A stretch of DNA of 64,000 nucleotides from Aurantiochytrium sp. KH105. Its lineage: Eukaryota; Sar; Bigyra; Thraustochytrida; Thraustochytriidae. Location of the stretch: NCBI GenBank assembly GCA_003116975.1, contig BGKB01000004.1, forward strand, positions 124,001 to 188,000, given 5' to 3'. The notes beneath the pieces were generated by a model. It did not search any database. It was not told the DNA's origin and saw only the letters and a program-made list of their open reading frames with translations. Shown in pieces: positions 61,157 through 64,000 of the stretch (position 1 is the first letter of the stretch; each line of letters opens with the position of its first letter). A program made the translations under genes and the position numbers.

Positions 61157-64000
61157 ATGGGCAAGAAGAAGGCCGCGGGCAAGGCCGCCGCGGGCGACGC
61201 CAAGAACGCCCCGCGGTGCCCCGTGGATGGGTGCAGGACGCGGCTGACCGCGGAGAAGGCCGCCAAGTGCGAGACCTGCGGCCTGAACGTTTGCACGCTG
61301 CACAAGTACCCGACGGACCACACGTGCAAGACGGCGGCGCCCGTGGCGCCCAAGAACGGTGGTGGGCTCACGATCGTGTCCAACAAGTCGAAGAAGTCCG
61401 ACAAGCAGTCCGAGGAGGAGAAGCGCAAGGCGGAGGCCCGCGATGAAGCCCTCCTGAGCAAGCTCGTAGAGATCAGCAGCGAGGACCTCCTCAAGGAACT
61501 CTTGGCCTTTGGCGCCTCCTCCGCGAGGTACGAGTCCTCGGTGGCCGTGCAGGCGCTGTGCTCCGAGGCCAAGGCCGTGCAAAAGTCCATGTTCGGGGCT
61601 GTGGGTCAGGGCGTGATGGAGACGGCCAAGGCCAGTGGCGACCTCGACAAGCTCGCCGGAGCGTTGACCAAGCACCTTAGCGAGGCGGCATCTGCCAAGC
61701 GGCTGAGCAGCGATGAGGAGCAGCGTGCTGTGGGCGTGGCCACTTTGCTGGGCATGGCTCTCGATGCCGAGGAGGGAGAGACGCGTGCCAAGTCGGACGA
61801 GACGCTCGAGCTGGGCAAGACCCTCGTGCGTGCGCCGTATGAGAAGCTCGCCAAGGCGGGCGCAAGTGAGGTGCTCAAGCGCGCTGCCAAGGCGCGCTGG
61901 TCGAATGGTCGCGCCTTCGAGGAGGAGTGCTGGCCCCTGTTGGGCAGCCTCGTCGATGAGGTGCTCAAGGTGCCTGAGGAAGACGACAGCCTCCGCAACG
62001 GTCTGGCCTACGCAATTGCGGCCGTGGCCGGCGGCTGCGGCGAGATCGCCGCCGGCCAACCGCTTGTGGACGGCAAGCTCGCCCCTGTGTTGGACAAGCC
62101 CAAGAAGATTGCGCCGATTCTGGCGTGCATGCGTACGATGTTGGTTCTGACCAAGGAATGGGGCACGGCCATCATGCCGTACCTGATGCCGGTGGACTTT
62201 TTGCAAAAGTCCCTTTTTGACGTGTACGACAACACGGCATCGAACGGTCGCTCGGCAACGAAGAAGGTGATTCTGCAGATTGTGGACAAGATGGGCCCGC
62301 GCGGTGTGCGTTTGAGCGTGCCCATCTTCATGGACGGCCTGGAGCACGCGTCGTGGCGCGTCAAGGCCATGTCGCTGCAGTGCCTGGGCGCACTCGGCAA
62401 GCAGCGCGCGTCGCAGCTCTTCCGGGACCTGCCTATTCTGATTCCGGCCGTCATGGAGTGCGTTCGCGACACCAAGAAGCAGGTGAGCGACGCGGCGAGC
62501 GACGCCCTCGATAGCTTGGGCGAGCTCGTGAGCAACGCTGAGACCATCAAGCTGTTGCCGTGGCTGCTCAACGCGCTCAAGGACCCTGAACAGGTGGATC
62601 CTTGTCTTGACGAGCTGATGGACACGACCTTTGTGAACTCTGTGGATGCGCAGAGTCTTGCATTCATCATCCCCGTTGTTCTGCGTGGTCTGCGCGAGGG
62701 CACGGCAGACGTCAAGCTCAAGGCCTCCATTACGGCCGGTAACGTGTGCTCCCTGGTGGCCGATGTGCACGACATGCGTCCCTACTACACGCACCTGTTG
62801 CCTGAGCTCAAGAAGCTCACGGATCATTCGCGCCCTCGCGTGCGCGAGATGGCGCTGCGTGCCAAGAACTCGCTGCAAGAGGACCTGAGCATGACGCGCC
62901 GGCGGAGCTCGCAAAACAGTGGCGGAGGGTCCGCGGCGGCCGCCGCGGCTGCTGTTGCGGCGGTGGGTGTGGGCGGCTCTGGTAACGCTGCTGACGCTGC
63001 GAGCGACGCGCAGGCTGGCGAAGTGCTGGAGTCCAAGCTCAAGGCGACGGGTCTTTTTGATCTTTTGGGCGAAGTCGCCTTTGACTACGTTCTTAGCACG
63101 TGCCGCATGCTGATGTTCGATCTGCTCGAGGACGTGGACCAGGAGATGCCCCGCAAGCTTGTGTACAAGCGCGCCCGTGCACAGACGGAGGAGGGTGTGC
63201 AGCCGTTCGTGGCGCACTGCGACGATGCGGAGCAGACGCGTCTCTTGGACGCGGCGACCTCGGCTGTCGTTGACGCCTTGTGGGTGGCTCAGGGCAAGCA
63301 GGATGACGATGGTGGCGATGGCGAAGACTCGGAGAAGGACTACATTGTTTTCATCCCGAGTATCATTCTTGCTTTTGCGTCCCGCGTGCTGCTGAAGCGC
63401 GCCGGCCTCTTTTTGGAGCGCGGACATCGTTACTCGGTGGTGGGCCTGAACGGTACGGGCAAGTCGACCCTGCTGACGCGTGTTGCGGCGCGCGATATCG
63501 ATGGCTTTCCTGATGACATTACCGTGTACTTTGTGCAGCACGAGATTGTGGAGGACGAGCAACAGCTGAATGTGATTGACTACATGCAGCATGACGTCAA
63601 GTCGCAGGTGCAGTCCAAGGAGAACAAGAAGCGCAAGGGCGGCAAGAAGTTCGAGGACCTGTACGACTTGAGCATGGAGCACATGCTCGAGGTGTTGCGC
63701 GAAGTTGGATTCACTGACACTCTTTTGCAGCAGCAGGTTTCGGCGCTTTCTGGTGGCTGGAAGATGCGCCTTGCGATCGCGCGCTCGATGCTGTACATGC
63801 CGGACCTCTTGCTCCTGGATGAGCCTACCAACCATTTGGACGCCGCCGCGCTGGACTGGCTGCAAAAGTACCTTGCCGGTCTCGAGGGCACGACGATTGT
63901 GCTGGTTTCGCATGACTACGACTTTGTGGACTACGTTGCGACGGATATCATCCACTTGGCCGACCAGAAGCTGGCGTATTACCCGTTCGGTTTCACGCGT
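61157..64000 (+). CDS. eEF3-like ABC translation factor with AN1 zinc finger, partial
   Basis: 948 codons open to the right edge; the 3' part is missing. The N terminus has an AN1-type zinc finger: Cys21, Cys26, Cys38, Cys41, Cys46, His49, His55, Cys57. A Lys/Glu linker leads to HEAT repeats (about 100-580) with AVAGGCGEIAAG and VGF-like helices typical of eEF3. The first ABC domain has Walker A GLNGTGKST (763-771), signature LSGGWKM, and Walker B LLLLDEPTNHLD. The phrase ALSGGWKMRLAIARSM matches eEF3 closely. eEF3 helps release deacylated tRNA from the ribosomal E site; it is essential in fungi and known in stramenopiles. The AN1 finger is not part of fungal eEF3. ATG 61157 (AAGATGG) is the start. 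The second ABC domain lies beyond the window. Confidence 0.92.
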   Translation, partial: MGKKKAAGKAAAGDAKNAPRCPVDGCRTRLTAEKAAKCETCGLNVCTLHKYPTDHTCKTAAPVAPKNGGGLTIVSNKSKKSDKQSEEEKRKAEARDEALLSKLVEISSEDLLKELLAFGASSARYESSVAVQALCSEAKAVQKSMFGAVGQGVMETAKASGDLDKLAGALTKHLSEAASAKRLSSDEEQRAVGVATLLGMALDAEEGETRAKSDETLELGKTLVRAPYEKLAKAGASEVLKRAAKARWSNGRAFEEECWPLLGSLVDEVLKVPEEDDSLRNGLAYAIAAVAGGCGEIAAGQPLVDGKLAPVLDKPKKIAPILACMRTMLVLTKEWGTAIMPYLMPVDFLQKSLFDVYDNTASNGRSATKKVILQIVDKMGPRGVRLSVPIFMDGLEHASWRVKAMSLQCLGALGKQRASQLFRDLPILIPAVMECVRDTKKQVSDAASDALDSLGELVSNAETIKLLPWLLNALKDPEQVDPCLDELMDTTFVNSVDAQSLAFIIPVVLRGLREGTADVKLKASITAGNVCSLVADVHDMRPYYTHLLPELKKLTDHSRPRVREMALRAKNSLQEDLSMTRRRSSQNSGGGSAAAAAAAVAAVGVGGSGNAADAASDAQAGEVLESKLKATGLFDLLGEVAFDYVLSTCRMLMFDLLEDVDQEMPRKLVYKRARAQTEEGVQPFVAHCDDAEQTRLLDAATSAVVDALWVAQGKQDDDGGDGEDSEKDYIVFIPSIILAFASRVLLKRAGLFLERGHRYSVVGLNGTGKSTLLTRVAARDIDGFPDDITVYFVQHEIVEDEQQLNVIDYMQHDVKSQVQSKENKKRKGGKKFEDLYDLSMEHMLEVLREVGFTDTLLQQQVSALSGGWKMRLAIARSMLYMPDLLLLDEPTNHLDAAALDWLQKYLAGLEGTTIVLVSHDYDFVDYVATDIIHLADQKLAYYPFGFTR

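Noticed and set aside
60854..63955. 1033-codon open frame antisense to the eEF3-like gene
   Set aside because: The plus-strand frame has intact AN1, HEAT and ABC motifs. The antisense frame is His/Leu/Arg-rich without motifs, as expected for the complement of GC-biased coding DNA.

Overview
This is nuclear DNA from a flagellate eukaryotic microbe, not a prokaryote. It carries a eukaryote-only gene set: NOB1, RRP6/EXOSC10, SEC61 alpha, MCM5, an A/B-type cyclin, a three-repeat MYB factor, MIS12, eEF3 and the ciliary protein CFAP206. Genes are GC-rich and mostly uninterrupted. The few introns are 81-169 bp with GTANGT donors. The mix of eEF3, a flagellar radial-spoke protein, a 7TM-RGS receptor and a YeeE/YedE permease fits a stramenopile, most likely a thraustochytrid-type labyrinthulomycete. 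That assignment is inference; no marker gene fixes it.

Layout. 0.7-14.3 kb is compact: NSUN-type RNA methyltransferase and NOB1 (divergent), cytochrome P450 and a cyclic-nucleotide-binding-domain channel (divergent), a small membrane protein and a mitochondrial carrier (divergent), then a seven-helix receptor with an RGS domain. 14.3-18.4 kb is repeat-rich with no supported gene. 18.4-28.6 kb holds, all on the minus strand, a cyclin, a low-complexity acidic/histidine-rich protein, a TMEM163-like transporter and a MYB factor. 28.6-34.7 kb is a 6 kb microsatellite-dense desert upstream of MYB. 34.7-64 kb is dense again: NIPA-like transporter, MIS12, CFAP206, a GT4 glycosyltransferase, an EF-hand protein, RRP6, an unknown basic protein, a YeeE/YedE-type permease, MCM5, SEC61 alpha, a coiled-coil protein, a small basic protein, and an eEF3-like ABC factor that runs off the right edge.

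Five genes needed splicing to make sense: NIPA-like (2 exons), MIS12 (6 exons including a 30-nt microexon), EF-hand (3), SEC61 alpha (2) and the small basic protein (2). In each, the splice restores frame; in MIS12, SEC61 alpha, NIPA and the EF-hand gene it also restores family motifs. Many longest open frames begin at TTG or GTG, so I moved starts to the first well-placed ATG, usually with a purine at -3.

Themes: cell division (cyclin, MYB, MCM5, MIS12), RNA and ribosome work (NSUN, NOB1, RRP6, eEF3), membranes (channel, receptor, four transporters, SEC61) and flagella (CFAP206). The most unusual items are a channel lacking a GYG selectivity filter, an eEF3 with an N-terminal AN1 zinc finger, the 7TM-RGS receptor, the eukaryotic YeeE/YedE permease, and the GTACGT bias at splice donors.
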